This document shows, one piece after another, positions 18,728-28,923 of a DNA stretch of 64,000 nucleotides (the stretch's first letter is position 1; each line of letters starts with the position of its first letter). The translations under genes and the position numbers were made by a program. A model generated the notes under the pieces. The model made no database searches. It saw nothing but the letters and a program-made list of their open reading frames with translations, and had not been told where the DNA came from. The stretch covers positions 1,860,001-1,924,000 of the forward strand of contig NZ_CP089978.1 of NCBI RefSeq assembly GCF_030674635.1. Reading direction: 5' to 3'. The stretch comes from Moraxella sp. ZY210820. GTDB taxonomy: Bacteria; Pseudomonadota; Gammaproteobacteria; Pseudomonadales; Moraxellaceae.

Positions 18728-20413
18728 ATGTGTGATGAGAATTTACGTAGTCATTCTGCCCCAGTATATGACGGTGTAGAAAACGCCCCAGCTCGTTCAA
18801 TGATGCGTGCAGTCGGCTTTAAAGATGAAGATTTCAAAAAACCACAAATTGGTATTGCATCAACATGGGCAAACGTTACGCCGTGTAATATGCACATCGA
18901 TGGCTTAGCTCGTGAAGTGGAAAAAGGCGTGAATCAAGCCAATGGTATTGGTGTGATTTTTAATACCATTACTATTTCTGATGGTATTTCTAATGGTACG
19001 GAAGGCATGAAATATTCATTGCTTTCTCGTGAAGTGATTGCCGATTCAATTGAAACAGTTGTAGGCTGTCAAGGTTTTGATGGTGTTATTGCCATTGGTG
19101 GTTGTGATAAAAATATGCCGGGGTGTGTGATGGGGCTAGCTCGCCTTAATCGTCCAGGTTTATTTATTTATGGTGGTTCGATTCGTCCAGGTGCGGGACA
19201 TACCGATATTATTTCTGTCTTTGAAGCAGTGGGACAACACGCAAAAGGCGAAATCAACGAAATCCAAGTGAAACAAATTGAGGAAGTTTCAATCCCTGGA
19301 CCGGGGTCATGTGGTGGTATGTACACAGCCAACACGATGGCATCAGCAATTGAAGCATTGGGCATGAGTTTACCAGGGTCATCAGCACAAGATGCGGTTT
19401 CTGATGATAAAATTGATGACTGCCAACGTGCAGGCGAAGCGGTGATGAATTTATTACGCTTAAATATCAAGCCATTAGATATCATGACTAAACCTGCATT
19501 TGAAAATGCGATTAAAGTGGTGATTGCACTAGGTGGTTCGACCAATGCTGTCTTGCACTTATTGGCAATGGCACATACCGCAGGTGTGGAATTAACCCTT
19601 GATGATTTTGTGCGTATTGGTGCAGAAACGCCAGTCGTGGCAGATGTCCGCCCATCAGGTAAATATTTGATGTCTGAATTGATTAAAATCGGTGGTATTC
19701 AACCGTTGATGAAGCGTATGCTTGATGCAGGTATGCTTGATGGTTCATGTTTAACTGTTACAGGAAAAACATTGGCAGAAAACTTGGCTGATGTACAGGA
19801 TTATCCTGAGGGTCAAGAAATTATTATGCCGTTTGATAAACCAATCAAAAAAGATTCACATCTGGTGGTGTTAAAAGGTAATCTATCACCTACAGGTGCT
19901 GTCGCAAAAATTTCTGGTAAAGAAGGCTTGTATTTTGAAGGGTCGGCTCGTGTCTTTGAAGGTGAAGAAGGGGCGATGCGTGGTATTTTAGATGGTGAAG
20001 TACAAGAAGGTGAAGTGGTAGTGATTCGTGGCGAAGGTCCTAAAGGTGGACCGGGTATGCGTGAAATGCTTAAGCCAACATCAGCGATTATTGGTAAAGG
20101 TTTAGGTAAATCGGTGGCTTTAATTACTGATGGTCGTTTCTCTGGTGGTAGTCATGGTTTTGTGATTGGACACGTTACGCCTGAAGCCTATGAAGGTGGT
20201 CCAATCGGTTTAGTGAAAAATGGCGATAAAATCTCTATTAATGCCGAAACTCGTGAAATTACCCTACATATTTCTGATGAAGAGATGGCAGAACGCCGTA
20301 AAAATTGGGTCAAACCTGCTCCGAAATATAAATCTGGTGCATTGGCAAAATTTGCGAAATTGGCATCAGGTGCGGATAAAGGTGCGGTTACGGATTTGAA
20401 TTTGGATATTTAA
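18728..20413 (+). CDS. ilvD: Dihydroxy-acid dehydratase
   Basis: 561 residues. It dehydrates 2,3-dihydroxy acids in the isoleucine, valine and pantothenate pathways. The iron-sulfur Cys are at 53 (TPCNMH), 126 ([10 protein letters not shown]) and 195 ([13 protein letters not shown]); [18 protein letters not shown] near the end is diagnostic. The length is that of the shorter, 2Fe-2S type of IlvD/Edd protein. Codons are less AT-rich than neighbours, as in many well-expressed genes. It is a single-gene unit. Confidence 0.96.
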   Translation: MCDENLRSHSAPVYDGVENAPARSMMRAVGFKDEDFKKPQIGIASTWANVTPCNMHIDGLAREVEKGVNQANGIGVIFNTITISDGISNGTEGMKYSLLSREVIADSIETVVGCQGFDGVIAIGGCDKNMPGCVMGLARLNRPGLFIYGGSIRPGAGHTDIISVFEAVGQHAKGEINEIQVKQIEEVSIPGPGSCGGMYTANTMASAIEALGMSLPGSSAQDAVSDDKIDDCQRAGEAVMNLLRLNIKPLDIMTKPAFENAIKVVIALGGSTNAVLHLLAMAHTAGVELTLDDFVRIGAETPVVADVRPSGKYLMSELIKIGGIQPLMKRMLDAGMLDGSCLTVTGKTLAENLADVQDYPEGQEIIMPFDKPIKKDSHLVVLKGNLSPTGAVAKISGKEGLYFEGSARVFEGEEGAMRGILDGEVQEGEVVVIRGEGPKGGPGMREMLKPTSAIIGKGLGKSVALITDGRFSGGSHGFVIGHVTPEAYEGGPIGLVKNGDKISINAETREITLHISDEEMAERRKNWVKPAPKYKSGALAKFAKLASGADKGAVTDLNLDI

Positions 20414-20432
20414 TATCATCATTTAAATTCAA

Positions 20433-20462
20433 TAGGGGCGATTCAGATTTGATTCGCCCTTT
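20433..20462. repeat. Degenerate REP-like element after ilvD
   Basis: TAGGGGCGATTCAGATTTGA and the following ATTCGCCC form a hairpin of the same family as the REP-like repeats at 11885 and 34023; with the trailing TTT it may also end ilvD transcription. Confidence 0.5.
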
Positions 20463-20509
20463 GTTAAATAGCGTTTAGAATGAAATATTTATGAATTGGT
20501 CAGGATAAC

Positions 20510-21055
20510 ATGATTATCGATACTGCTAATTATGGTTTTTGTTTATTTTCTTATGAGAAAATTCTCTCTTTTTTCGCTGAAAATAAAAAGACCAGAACCA
20601 AACAATTATTAGATTTTTTTGAAAAAAATCACGATTTTTATATTCAATCTTTAAAAACAGGTGTATGGTTTCCTATTCCACAAATTAATAGTGGCACTTA
20701 TAAAATAGAAATTATCAATCATGATATAGAACATTTTTTTCATTATGATGGTTTTAATTTGGAAATAACAGATCATTATATATGGATTTGTGATATTGGT
20801 GAATTATCTAGTTTTGATAAAAGTTTATTTCAAAACACCGATGAGATTCATTATTATACATTAGATAATAAAAAGATTGTAAGTGCAATAAAAATCCCTA
20901 TGAATAATGGAAAATATTTAGTTTCTATTTTTGGTTCAATGCAAAATAATGTACCATGTTTTTCATTTCAATTTAAACCTGCCAATTCTTTTGAATCTCT
21001 TAAAGACCCGAGAGAAGATGATATTTATGATTTTAATGTCAGCAATTATTTGTAA
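20510..21055 (+). CDS. Hypothetical acidic protein, immunity-protein-like
   Basis: 181 residues, very AT-rich, rich in Asp, Glu, Phe, Tyr and Ile. No signal peptide, membrane helix or catalytic motif. AGGA lies before the ATG. Acidic, aromatic-rich orphan proteins of this size often are immunity proteins of contact-dependent or polymorphic toxins, but no toxin gene is next to it, so this is only a guess. It may be a relic of an accessory module. Confidence 0.6.
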   Translation: MIIDTANYGFCLFSYEKILSFFAENKKTRTKQLLDFFEKNHDFYIQSLKTGVWFPIPQINSGTYKIEIINHDIEHFFHYDGFNLEITDHYIWICDIGELSSFDKSLFQNTDEIHYYTLDNKKIVSAIKIPMNNGKYLVSIFGSMQNNVPCFSFQFKPANSFESLKDPREDDIYDFNVSNYL

Positions 21056-21110
21056 TACGTAGAAAATCATAATATAGTTAGAGAACCAGAAAATCAATTT
21101 TAGAAATAAA

Positions 21111-21140
21111 GTTGAGAAACATCGTGTCGCAAGACGCACC
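21111..21140. repeat. 30-bp dispersed repeat, copy 1
   Basis: GTTGAGAAACATCGTGTCGC plus AAGACGCACC. The same 30 bases recur at 56883-56912 with two changes. It contains a GTGTCGCAAGACGCAC imperfect hairpin. It fills part of the 21056-21224 gap. Confidence 0.65.
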
Positions 21141-21224
21141 ATTTTGATGAAACTTGCAAAAGGTATGGAGAGATGGTATCTACTTATCATTATATCTATC
21201 TAAAAATGCTCTTACTATTTGATG

Positions 21225-21602
21225 TTATTCATTCAAATGTTCTGCCTTACAATTATCAACCATGTGTTTAGCATAGCGTTTACGACTAAAAATAGATGGT
21301 TTTATATGAATCAGCTGAACATTTTTATGATAAATTTTAATTTCTTGAGCACCAGCCAAACGCAACATAAATTGCGTCCATTCATAGGCTGAAATTTGAT
21401 TTTTTGCTTTTAAAATATAGGCTCGGTCTGAACCATTAAAATAAAACACCAATTGATGTTTTGCATAATCGGCAATAGCATTAAAATCTGCTGACCTAAT
21501 ACTTAAAGCATGCCCTAAACCACTATTGACATCACACGACAATAATAAAGCATGATTATTTTTTACTCCAAAAGAATGGCAGAATATATTTGGTTTAGTC
21601 AT
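21225..21602 (-). CDS. Hypothetical protein of about 125 residues
   Basis: No signal peptide or membrane segment; mixed strand/helix composition with a basic C-terminal part (SIFSRKRYAKH). Function not recognised. The start is the ATG at 21602, which shares one base with the stop codon of the upstream secreted-protein gene (TAATG), so the two are translationally coupled and probably act together. GAGAG lies 7 nt upstream. Confidence 0.65.
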   Translation of the reverse strand: MTKPNIFCHSFGVKNNHALLLSCDVNSGLGHALSIRSADFNAIADYAKHQLVFYFNGSDRAYILKAKNQISAYEWTQFMLRLAGAQEIKIYHKNVQLIHIKPSIFSRKRYAKHMVDNCKAEHLNE

Positions 21603-22156
21603 TACCAATCTCTCACGGTTTTTACTGATTTTTCCACTTGTTTAATCAACTTAAATTTTTTGGCTTTTTCATCCCACACATTGACAAAATAGGTATATTT
21701 TTCAATATATTGGTTACTATCACCAATTTGTTCAGCATCACAATTGCGGCTAATAAATAAACGACTCTTCGGCATAAATACCACACGTTCATTATCTAAT
21801 TCATTTTCCCATTCGTGCATACAACCAAAATCATATGGTGTATCTTCACCAATCGGCAAACCATACACAATACCTGTACGTTTATCAATCATTGCTCCAC
21901 TTAAACAGCCTGTACCACAGCCCCAAGTACTCACCATATAATTGCCTGCAAAGCCAATTTCACCCTCTTGATGTGCCCATTTTAAACGGGTTTTAAACAT
22001 TTTCCAGTCGCCTAACTTTAATGGGGCTTTTTTGCCAGTATAGATTTTTGTGGCATATTGATTAAAATCATAACCGACCATTTTTTCTGCGTGAGCTGTT
22101 GTGGTCAATACACAAAACGGAATTGCTAATAAACTTAAGATGATAGATTTACGCAT
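21602..22156 (-). CDS. Periplasmic/secreted protein of unknown function with conserved WGCGTGC motif
   Basis: 184 residues with a signal peptide (MRKSIILSLLAIPFCVLTTTAHA). The mature part contains GNYMVSTWGCGTGCLSGAMI and several other Cys (FGCMHEW, SRNCDAEQ), suggesting disulfides in the periplasm. I recall similar proteins, without known role, across Neisseria and Acinetobacter. It overlaps the next gene by one base. It lies downstream of glyQ but a terminator separates them. Confidence 0.7.
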   Translation of the reverse strand: MRKSIILSLLAIPFCVLTTTAHAEKMVGYDFNQYATKIYTGKKAPLKLGDWKMFKTRLKWAHQEGEIGFAGNYMVSTWGCGTGCLSGAMIDKRTGIVYGLPIGEDTPYDFGCMHEWENELDNERVVFMPKSRLFISRNCDAEQIGDSNQYIEKYTYFVNVWDEKAKKFKLIKQVEKSVKTVRDW

Positions 22157-22195
22157 TTTCTATACCTATTTTTTCATCAAACCATTCTATCCATC

Positions 22196-22228
22196 TAAAA
22201 AATGCTTTCTTGAAAAGAAGAGAGCATT
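22196..22228 (-). terminator. Terminator of glyQ
   Basis: Stem AATGCTTTCTT / AAGAAGAGAGCATT (one mismatch plus a bulge) followed on the minus strand by TTTTTT. Confidence 0.65.
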
Positions 22229-22277
22229 ATGATGACTATATTATCAATGAGAAATTTTTCTCTTCATTAAAAATATT

Positions 22278-23237
22278 CTATTGTGTAATATTTAACTGCT
22301 CTTGCATTTGCTCTAACACTTCATTACGCAATTTTTCGGTCGCCATTGGGAAACCTAATTTCGCACGAGAAAGTACATAGCTTTGTGCAATCGCACGAGC
22401 CAACGCACGCACACGCAAAATATAACGCTGACGTTCTGTTACTGAAATCGCACCACGAGCGTCAAGCAAGTTAAAAGTATGCGATGCTTTTACCACTTGC
22501 TCATAAGCAGGTAATGGCAATTGAGCTTCCATCAAACGATTTGATTCACTTTCATAAAAATCAAATAATTCAAATAATTTGTCTACAGGTGCTTGTTCAA
22601 AATTATAAGTTGATTGTTCCACTTCATTTTGATGGAATACATCTCCATAAGTAACTGTACCAAATTGACCTTTTGTCCATACCAAATCATAAACAGAATC
22701 AACACCTTGCAAATACATCGCTAAACGTTCTAAACCGTAAGTAATTTCGCCAGTTACGGGATAACATTCTACCCCACCGACTTGCTGGAAATAGGTAAAT
22801 TGTGTAACTTCCATACCGTTTAGCCATACTTCCCAACCTAACCCCCACGCACCAAGTGTTGGACTTTCCCAATTATCTTCTACAAAACGAATATCATGTG
22901 TTAAAGTATCAATACCAATCGCTTTTAAAGAGTTTAAATATAACTCTTGAATATTAGCTGGGTTTGGCTTTAACACGACTTGGAATTGATAATAATGTTG
23001 TAAACGGTTTGGATTTTCGCCATAACGACCATCTTTGGGACGGCGAGATGGTTGAACATAAGCTGCATTCCAAGTTTCAGGCCCTAAAGCACGCAAAAAA
23101 GTTGCTGTATGGAATGTACCTGCACCCATTTCTAAATCATAGGGTTGTAGTACCACACAGCCCTGCTCTGCCCAATAGTTTTGTAAGGCTAAAATTAAGC
23201 CTTGAAATGTGTCAATATGTGAAATAGCTTTAGACAT
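22278..23237 (-). CDS. glyQ: Glycyl-tRNA synthetase alpha subunit
   Basis: 319 residues, normal for GlyQ, the class II catalytic subunit that pairs with GlyS to charge tRNA-Gly. Diagnostic blocks: [72 protein letters not shown]. In most relatives glyS follows directly; here the next gene on that strand is an unrelated secreted protein, so glyS must lie elsewhere. Confidence 0.97.
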   Translation of the reverse strand: MSKAISHIDTFQGLILALQNYWAEQGCVVLQPYDLEMGAGTFHTATFLRALGPETWNAAYVQPSRRPKDGRYGENPNRLQHYYQFQVVLKPNPANIQELYLNSLKAIGIDTLTHDIRFVEDNWESPTLGAWGLGWEVWLNGMEVTQFTYFQQVGGVECYPVTGEITYGLERLAMYLQGVDSVYDLVWTKGQFGTVTYGDVFHQNEVEQSTYNFEQAPVDKLFELFDFYESESNRLMEAQLPLPAYEQVVKASHTFNLLDARGAISVTERQRYILRVRALARAIAQSYVLSRAKLGFPMATEKLRNEVLEQMQEQLNITQ

Positions 23238-23404
23238 TGCTTATCCGTTATAAATACATAAAAATTAGGCTTATTATATGATTTTTTTAGAATGGTAGCA
23301 AAGAATTTTCAATATATACTTTACGATTTTAAATCACATATTTCAACTCGAATATGATTTTGCAAAAATCTTTTCCATGTTGCCTGAAAATCCCATTCAT
23401 TACT

Positions 23405-23465
23405 CTAACTAATACCCAATTATCACAATTATCAATTAGCCAAAATACCTGTAAGTCATTATAAT
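23405..23465 (+). promoter_or_regulatory. Recurrent promoter block, copy A (before frmA)
   Basis: CTAATACCCAATTATCACAA, then TTATCAATT, and TATAAT at 23460-23465. It is the first of five related blocks (others end at 27890, 39400, 42751 and 48820) that place an AT-rich TTATCA-repeat 35-45 nt before a perfect TATAAT. Confidence 0.5.
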
Positions 23466-23489
23466 CATTGCCATTTTAAAACCATTTGA

Positions 23490-24623
<1,134 letters not shown>

Positions 24624-24636
24624 TTGTGAAATAAAA

Positions 24637-24648
24637 ATGCCGTCTGAA
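24637..24648 (+). repeat. Neisseria-type DNA uptake sequence (AT-DUS)
   Basis: Exact 12-mer ATGCCGTCTGAA, the canonical uptake sequence of Neisseria, 13 bp past the frmA stop. Confidence 0.85.
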
Positions 24649-24739
24649 TGGGAAATTTGGGCGGTGTTTTTGTTTTTAGTATTGTTTATTTTTTAGACTA
24701 CAACAAATTACCCCTTAATTTACCCAATATATACAACCA

Positions 24740-26896
24740 TTAAATTCTTGACTGGTCTATGTATTTTATCACATCCTCAAGAAGACTTTTTTCAAATGAA
24801 CTTAAATCTAATTCTGATAAATCCAACCTTAATAAACTATCCATAGCTATATCCATAGATTCGGTTTCCAATCTATCACTTAATCTTTCAGCTAATGGCA
24901 ATGGCAACCCGTATTCATCTAAAGCAATTAATGCAGGGTCTAGGAATAAATTTTCAACCTGTCCACAATAGAAAGAATAATCCGCTTTTTCTAAACCAAG
25001 TTTATTGGCAACATCATTTTGTATTCTACAAACAGCCATTGCCAATCTAGGAAAATGAAATTGAGCCCAGTTTCTAATAAAATCCAAAACGCATTCTATG
25101 ATTTCATCGGTTGATTTTTGATTTTGGTATCTATTTAAATCTGATAAAATGATTTGGCTAATAGAATTATTTCTGAGTTGATTTATTTTAAATGCTAACA
25201 CTCTAAATGTGAAAATAAGCTTGTTAGGGTCTCCTTTTTTGAAGAACTCCCAAATAATTTGACATAGTAATTCTAGCTGCGAGTACTCTGGATAACCCTC
25301 CCAAGCCAAACTAGATACAATTTTAGCATTATTAAGTAAAAACTTTGCTAATTTAACCTGTAATTCGGGCTCTATTCCAGCATTGCTCTTTATTGTCTCT
25401 AAACTCAAAAAATCTTCAGAATAATATTTTTCTACTCTTTTCCAAGAATCATCTGTCATATCATCTTTATCTAATTGGATAATCAAGGATTCCGTTGTAT
25501 TTTTGGGGTTTTGCGCAAATAATGGCATTTCAATAAGTGGTAAACTCTCTTGTGGAGGGTCATTAAAGAGATAAACCTTTCCAATAAAATGCTTAAACAT
25601 TCTACCAGAACGACCTTTTATATTATTAAATGTAAAGAAATCATACTTTTGGCTTGCAATTTTATTGTCTAAAATAATAACATTTTTAGCTTTGGTATTT
25701 ACCCCCTCTATTAGTGTAGAAGTGCAAATTAAAAATGGAAGTTTTCCTTCATTAAAACCTTTTATACACAAATGAGCTAAGGCTCGTGGGATTTTACCAT
25801 GATGTATGCCAATGCCATATTTTAAACCTTTAACAAAAGTCCAATCCTCATGATAATGCTCAGCAACCCATTCAGAGGCTTCTTGCAATCCCTCTCCTTT
25901 CCAAGTTAAATTTTCTATCAGTAAATTTGCAATTTCTCTTGCTCTGTTTGGTGAGGCACAGTAAATCAGGGTAGAATCTTGAATGTTATTGCAAAGTTCA
26001 ATTAATTTGTTGCTTGCATTTTTCTTTTTGGTTTTGACCCGAATTAATTCGGTTACAACGGTGGCATAATCTGTGCGGATAAATCTACAATTTACCTTTT
26101 CTGGCAATGCCTCAGAAATATTTTCAATATTTGGACCAAGCAAATAAAACTGTTTAGATTTTTTATGTAATTTATAAAAAGCGTGATTCAAGGTCATCGC
26201 TCTTTCACCCTCTTCTTTTCTGGGTTCTAATTTATAAAATTCATCAATAATAAATATATCAAAATTTGGCAAGTTAGGGAAATCCACTACTCTTTCTTGG
26301 GTTAGTATGAAAATATTTTTTTCTTCTAATTGTTGTGATGCGTGTGTGATGATTTTATAGACACAGTTAAGTCCAAAAATCCTTCTTCTTGTTTCATCTA
26401 TTAATGCAATGGTTGGCACAACAATAATGATATTTTGAAATTTTTTACTCTCAACCAAAGAATCAATCAAAGCACTTTTTCCAAAGCTGGTTGGGGCACT
26501 CAATATCACATTTTCACCATTCATTAAATGTTGAAAAACTTCATATTGAACACGGTGAAAAACAACGCCTTCATTAGAGAAGTCTTGGCTTTCTATATCG
26601 TTATTTAATAATGCTGGTCTATGAATTTCTCTAATAATTGCTTCTTTTGTAGTTAATAAGCTGATATCCAAATAGGGATATAGCCCAAAATGTTGAATTA
26701 GACCGTTAATTACTTCCAAAAAGCCACTAAATTCTTCTTTTCTATCCAAAACCCGCAATAGAAGTAATTGAATCTGGTTATTGTCTGGTTCAGTACTTGC
26801 TAGAAAACATAGAGATTGTAAAATGTCAAAAGCAATCTCTTGATTGATTTTTTCAGTAGATTTTAATTCTTTCTCAATTTGACTAATATTAAGCAT
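24740..26896 (-). CDS. hamB: Hachiman anti-phage helicase HamB
   Basis: 718 residues. Superfamily 2 helicase: Walker A with Lys140 (APTSFGKSAL), motif II IIDEFY (residues 217-221), a Ia-like PTIALIDE, and motif VI-like GRSGRM. The DEFY form of motif II and the partner gene (DUF1837, hamA) identify the Hachiman system. In it HamB surveys and unwinds DNA and holds the HamA nuclease inactive until damaged or phage DNA is met. The start codon overlaps the hamA stop by one base. Very AT-rich compared with frmA and fghA on both sides. Confidence 0.88.
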   Translation of the reverse strand: MLNISQIEKELKSTEKINQEIAFDILQSLCFLASTEPDNNQIQLLLLRVLDRKEEFSGFLEVINGLIQHFGLYPYLDISLLTTKEAIIREIHRPALLNNDIESQDFSNEGVVFHRVQYEVFQHLMNGENVILSAPTSFGKSALIDSLVESKKFQNIIIVVPTIALIDETRRRIFGLNCVYKIITHASQQLEEKNIFILTQERVVDFPNLPNFDIFIIDEFYKLEPRKEEGERAMTLNHAFYKLHKKSKQFYLLGPNIENISEALPEKVNCRFIRTDYATVVTELIRVKTKKKNASNKLIELCNNIQDSTLIYCASPNRAREIANLLIENLTWKGEGLQEASEWVAEHYHEDWTFVKGLKYGIGIHHGKIPRALAHLCIKGFNEGKLPFLICTSTLIEGVNTKAKNVIILDNKIASQKYDFFTFNNIKGRSGRMFKHFIGKVYLFNDPPQESLPLIEMPLFAQNPKNTTESLIIQLDKDDMTDDSWKRVEKYYSEDFLSLETIKSNAGIEPELQVKLAKFLLNNAKIVSSLAWEGYPEYSQLELLCQIIWEFFKKGDPNKLIFTFRVLAFKINQLRNNSISQIILSDLNRYQNQKSTDEIIECVLDFIRNWAQFHFPRLAMAVCRIQNDVANKLGLEKADYSFYCGQVENLFLDPALIALDEYGLPLPLAERLSDRLETESMDIAMDSLLRLDLSELDLSSFEKSLLEDVIKYIDQSRI

Positions 26897-27747
26897 TATT
26901 GCAACCCCTTTAATTGATTATCCAACTCTTCAATAAGAATCTTTTTGTCTTGTAATGGAATTAAAAATAAGTGGATTTTTACAGATAATCCATCCGGAAT
27001 TTTATCTTCTAAATATTTCCTAACAGACATAACCTCTTCAAGAGCTTGCTGTTTAAAATCGTCAGTGACTTTATTGTGTTCGCTTAAAACTTTACTATTG
27101 TAAGTTACTAAAATAGGAATGCATACACAATCAAATAAAACATCGAGAGAAGTATTTTGGTGTAATACCTCCTTTAATTTTTCATAAAATGGGTGTCCTT
27201 CATCAAGTTTATTTGCAATGAGCATTTTTTCGTTTCTGAGGTAATCTAATTTTGTATGCTCGCTAATTTCTTTAATAACCTCTCTGATGGCTCCCTGGTA
27301 ATCATCATAGAATTTCACTTCGCCTAACCATAATTCCCATTTTTCATCATTTTGAACAACATGAACCGCATCAAATCCTTTAACTGTATTATTAACAGAA
27401 TCTTTGAAAAATATTTTACTAATTACAGGAACAGATTGATAAACTTGCCGTAATGCAATATGCAGAAAAATTTCGCCAAATTCTCCACGATTACCATATT
27501 TATCTGTTTGATAGACCATCCGAGCTGCTTGTTTGATCATACTAAGAGCATTGCCTGATTGTAATTGGATAAGTTCTTTAAAATTGAAACAAAATTCAGG
27601 TAGCCAGTTCATTGTATGTTCTGCTAATTGAGCGGAACGCCATTTTCCTCCTTCATAACCTGCACAGAGTGCAGAAATACTTGGAGTTACATCAAGATTA
27701 TGCACTCGTAGTTCCAAAAATGATTCTGGCGGGTCAGGATAGTTCAT
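26896..27747 (-). CDS. hamA: Hachiman anti-phage nuclease HamA (DUF1837)
   Basis: 283 residues. The DUF1837 nuclease core is visible: RGEFGEIFLHIALR (Glu89, Glu92), GFDAVHV (Asp126) and LWLGEVKFY (Glu143, Lys145), a PD-(D/E)XK arrangement. HamA degrades DNA when released by HamB, causing abortive or protective loss of DNA in infected cells. It is the first gene of the two-gene operon; stop and the hamB start share one base (TAATG), implying fixed stoichiometry. Confidence 0.88.
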   Translation of the reverse strand: MNYPDPPESFLELRVHNLDVTPSISALCAGYEGGKWRSAQLAEHTMNWLPEFCFNFKELIQLQSGNALSMIKQAARMVYQTDKYGNRGEFGEIFLHIALRQVYQSVPVISKIFFKDSVNNTVKGFDAVHVVQNDEKWELWLGEVKFYDDYQGAIREVIKEISEHTKLDYLRNEKMLIANKLDEGHPFYEKLKEVLHQNTSLDVLFDCVCIPILVTYNSKVLSEHNKVTDDFKQQALEEVMSVRKYLEDKIPDGLSVKIHLFLIPLQDKKILIEELDNQLKGLQ

Positions 27748-27825
27748 AAAATTGGTAGGTCGAAAATAAGAGAGGGTTTATTATACTATAAATACAATAG
27801 ATTATGCCAATTTCAACCTAGTTAT

Positions 27826-27890
27826 CACAAACACTAATACCCACATATCACAATTATCAATTTTTATAATAAATCAAATCCTTGTATAAT
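27826..27890 (+). promoter_or_regulatory. Recurrent promoter block, copy B (before fghA)
   Basis: ACTAATACCCACATATCACA then ATTATCAATTTT and TATAAT at 27885-27890, 35 nt before the fghA start. Closest to copy A before frmA (shared CTAATACCC and ATCACAATTATCAATT). Confidence 0.5.
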
Positions 27891-27925
27891 AAGCAAATTT
27901 AACAAGTAAAACACAGAGTAAACCA

Positions 27926-28768
27926 ATGAAACAATTAACCACCCACCGCATTTTCAACGGCGAACAACAACTCTGGCAACATTTTTCAGGCAGCCTAAAT
28001 TGTGAAATGAAATTTGCCATTTATCTACCCGATACCGCTAAACATCAAAAATTGCCTGTACTCTACTGGCTATCAGGCTTAACCTGCACCGAGCAAAATT
28101 TCATTACCAAATCAGGCTATCAACGCTATGCCGATGAGCATAATGTCATCGTTGTCGCCCCTGACACATCGCCACGAGGCGAGAGCGTGGCGGACGATAC
28201 GGCTTATGATTTGGGGCAGGGGGCAGGATTTTATCTGAATGCCACACAGGGCGAGTGGGCAAGGCACTATCAAATGTATGATTATATTGCGACAGAATTG
28301 CCAACTTTGATTAACGAGCATTTCCCCACCAATGGCAAACAATCCATTTTTGGGCATTCAATGGGCGGGCACGGTGCTTTGACCACTGCCCTTAAAAATT
28401 TGGAGCATTATCAAAGCGTTTCGGCATTTTCGCCCATTGTTGCACCCAGTTCTGTGGCTTGGGGACAAAAGGCATTTTTAGCTTATCTGGGCGATGACAA
28501 ACAGGCGTGGGCGGATTATGACAGCGTGGCGTTATTAGAAAAACATCATCTTGCGATTAAACAAAAAAATCTACCCATTTTGATTGAACAGGGCGATAAA
28601 GATGAGTTTTTGCACACGCAGTTAAAGCCAGAATTATTTTGTCAAATGGCGGATAAATTGGGCATCAATTATCAATATGATTTACAGGCAGGCTTTGACC
28701 ATTCTTATTATTTTATTGCCAGTTTTATTGGTAAGCATATTGCTTTTCACGCCAAGAATTTAAAATAA
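27926..28768 (+). CDS. fghA: S-formylglutathione hydrolase
   Basis: 280 residues, normal. It hydrolyses S-formylglutathione to formate and glutathione, completing formaldehyde detoxification begun by FrmA. The alpha/beta-hydrolase triad is visible: Ser145 in GHSMGGHGAL, Asp224 (GDKDEF) and His259 (FDHSYYF); the CTEQNF block is typical. In Neisseria the orthologue (estD) is adjacent to adhC; here the Hachiman operon lies between them, in opposite orientation. An uptake sequence lies inside the 5' part of the gene. Confidence 0.95.
   Translation: MKQLTTHRIFNGEQQLWQHFSGSLNCEMKFAIYLPDTAKHQKLPVLYWLSGLTCTEQNFITKSGYQRYADEHNVIVVAPDTSPRGESVADDTAYDLGQGAGFYLNATQGEWARHYQMYDYIATELPTLINEHFPTNGKQSIFGHSMGGHGALTTALKNLEHYQSVSAFSPIVAPSSVAWGQKAFLAYLGDDKQAWADYDSVALLEKHHLAIKQKNLPILIEQGDKDEFLHTQLKPELFCQMADKLGINYQYDLQAGFDHSYYFIASFIGKHIAFHAKNLK
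27985..27996 (-). repeat. DUS dialect AGGCTGCCTGAA inside fghA
   Basis: Minus strand reads AGGCTGCCTGAA, the uptake-sequence dialect I associate with Simonsiella. Confidence 0.75.
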
Positions 28769-28778
28769 TTTTTATCTG

Positions 28779-28813
28779 AAAAAACACCGTTTATCATAAA
28801 AACGGTGTTTTTA
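28779..28813 (+). terminator. Rho-independent terminator after fghA
   Basis: Stem AAAACACCGTTT / AAACGGTGTTTT with T run, immediately followed by a DUS. Confidence 0.88.
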
Positions 28814-28816
28814 TTT

Positions 28817-28828
28817 TTCAGGCAGCCT
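28817..28828 (-). repeat. DUS dialect AGGCTGCCTGAA after the fghA terminator
   Basis: Minus strand AGGCTGCCTGAA, exact; position next to a terminator is the usual place of DUS in Neisseriaceae. Confidence 0.75.
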
Positions 28829-28923
28829 AAAATATCCATATGATTTTGTTGTATTTTACGCTAAAATAAACCCATTTATATTCTCGCTACACCTAAGCGT
28901 AAGTATTTTAAGGAAACCCCCCA

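Noticed and set aside
19168..19545. Minus-strand frame opposite ilvD
   Set aside because: Shadow of a strongly conserved gene.
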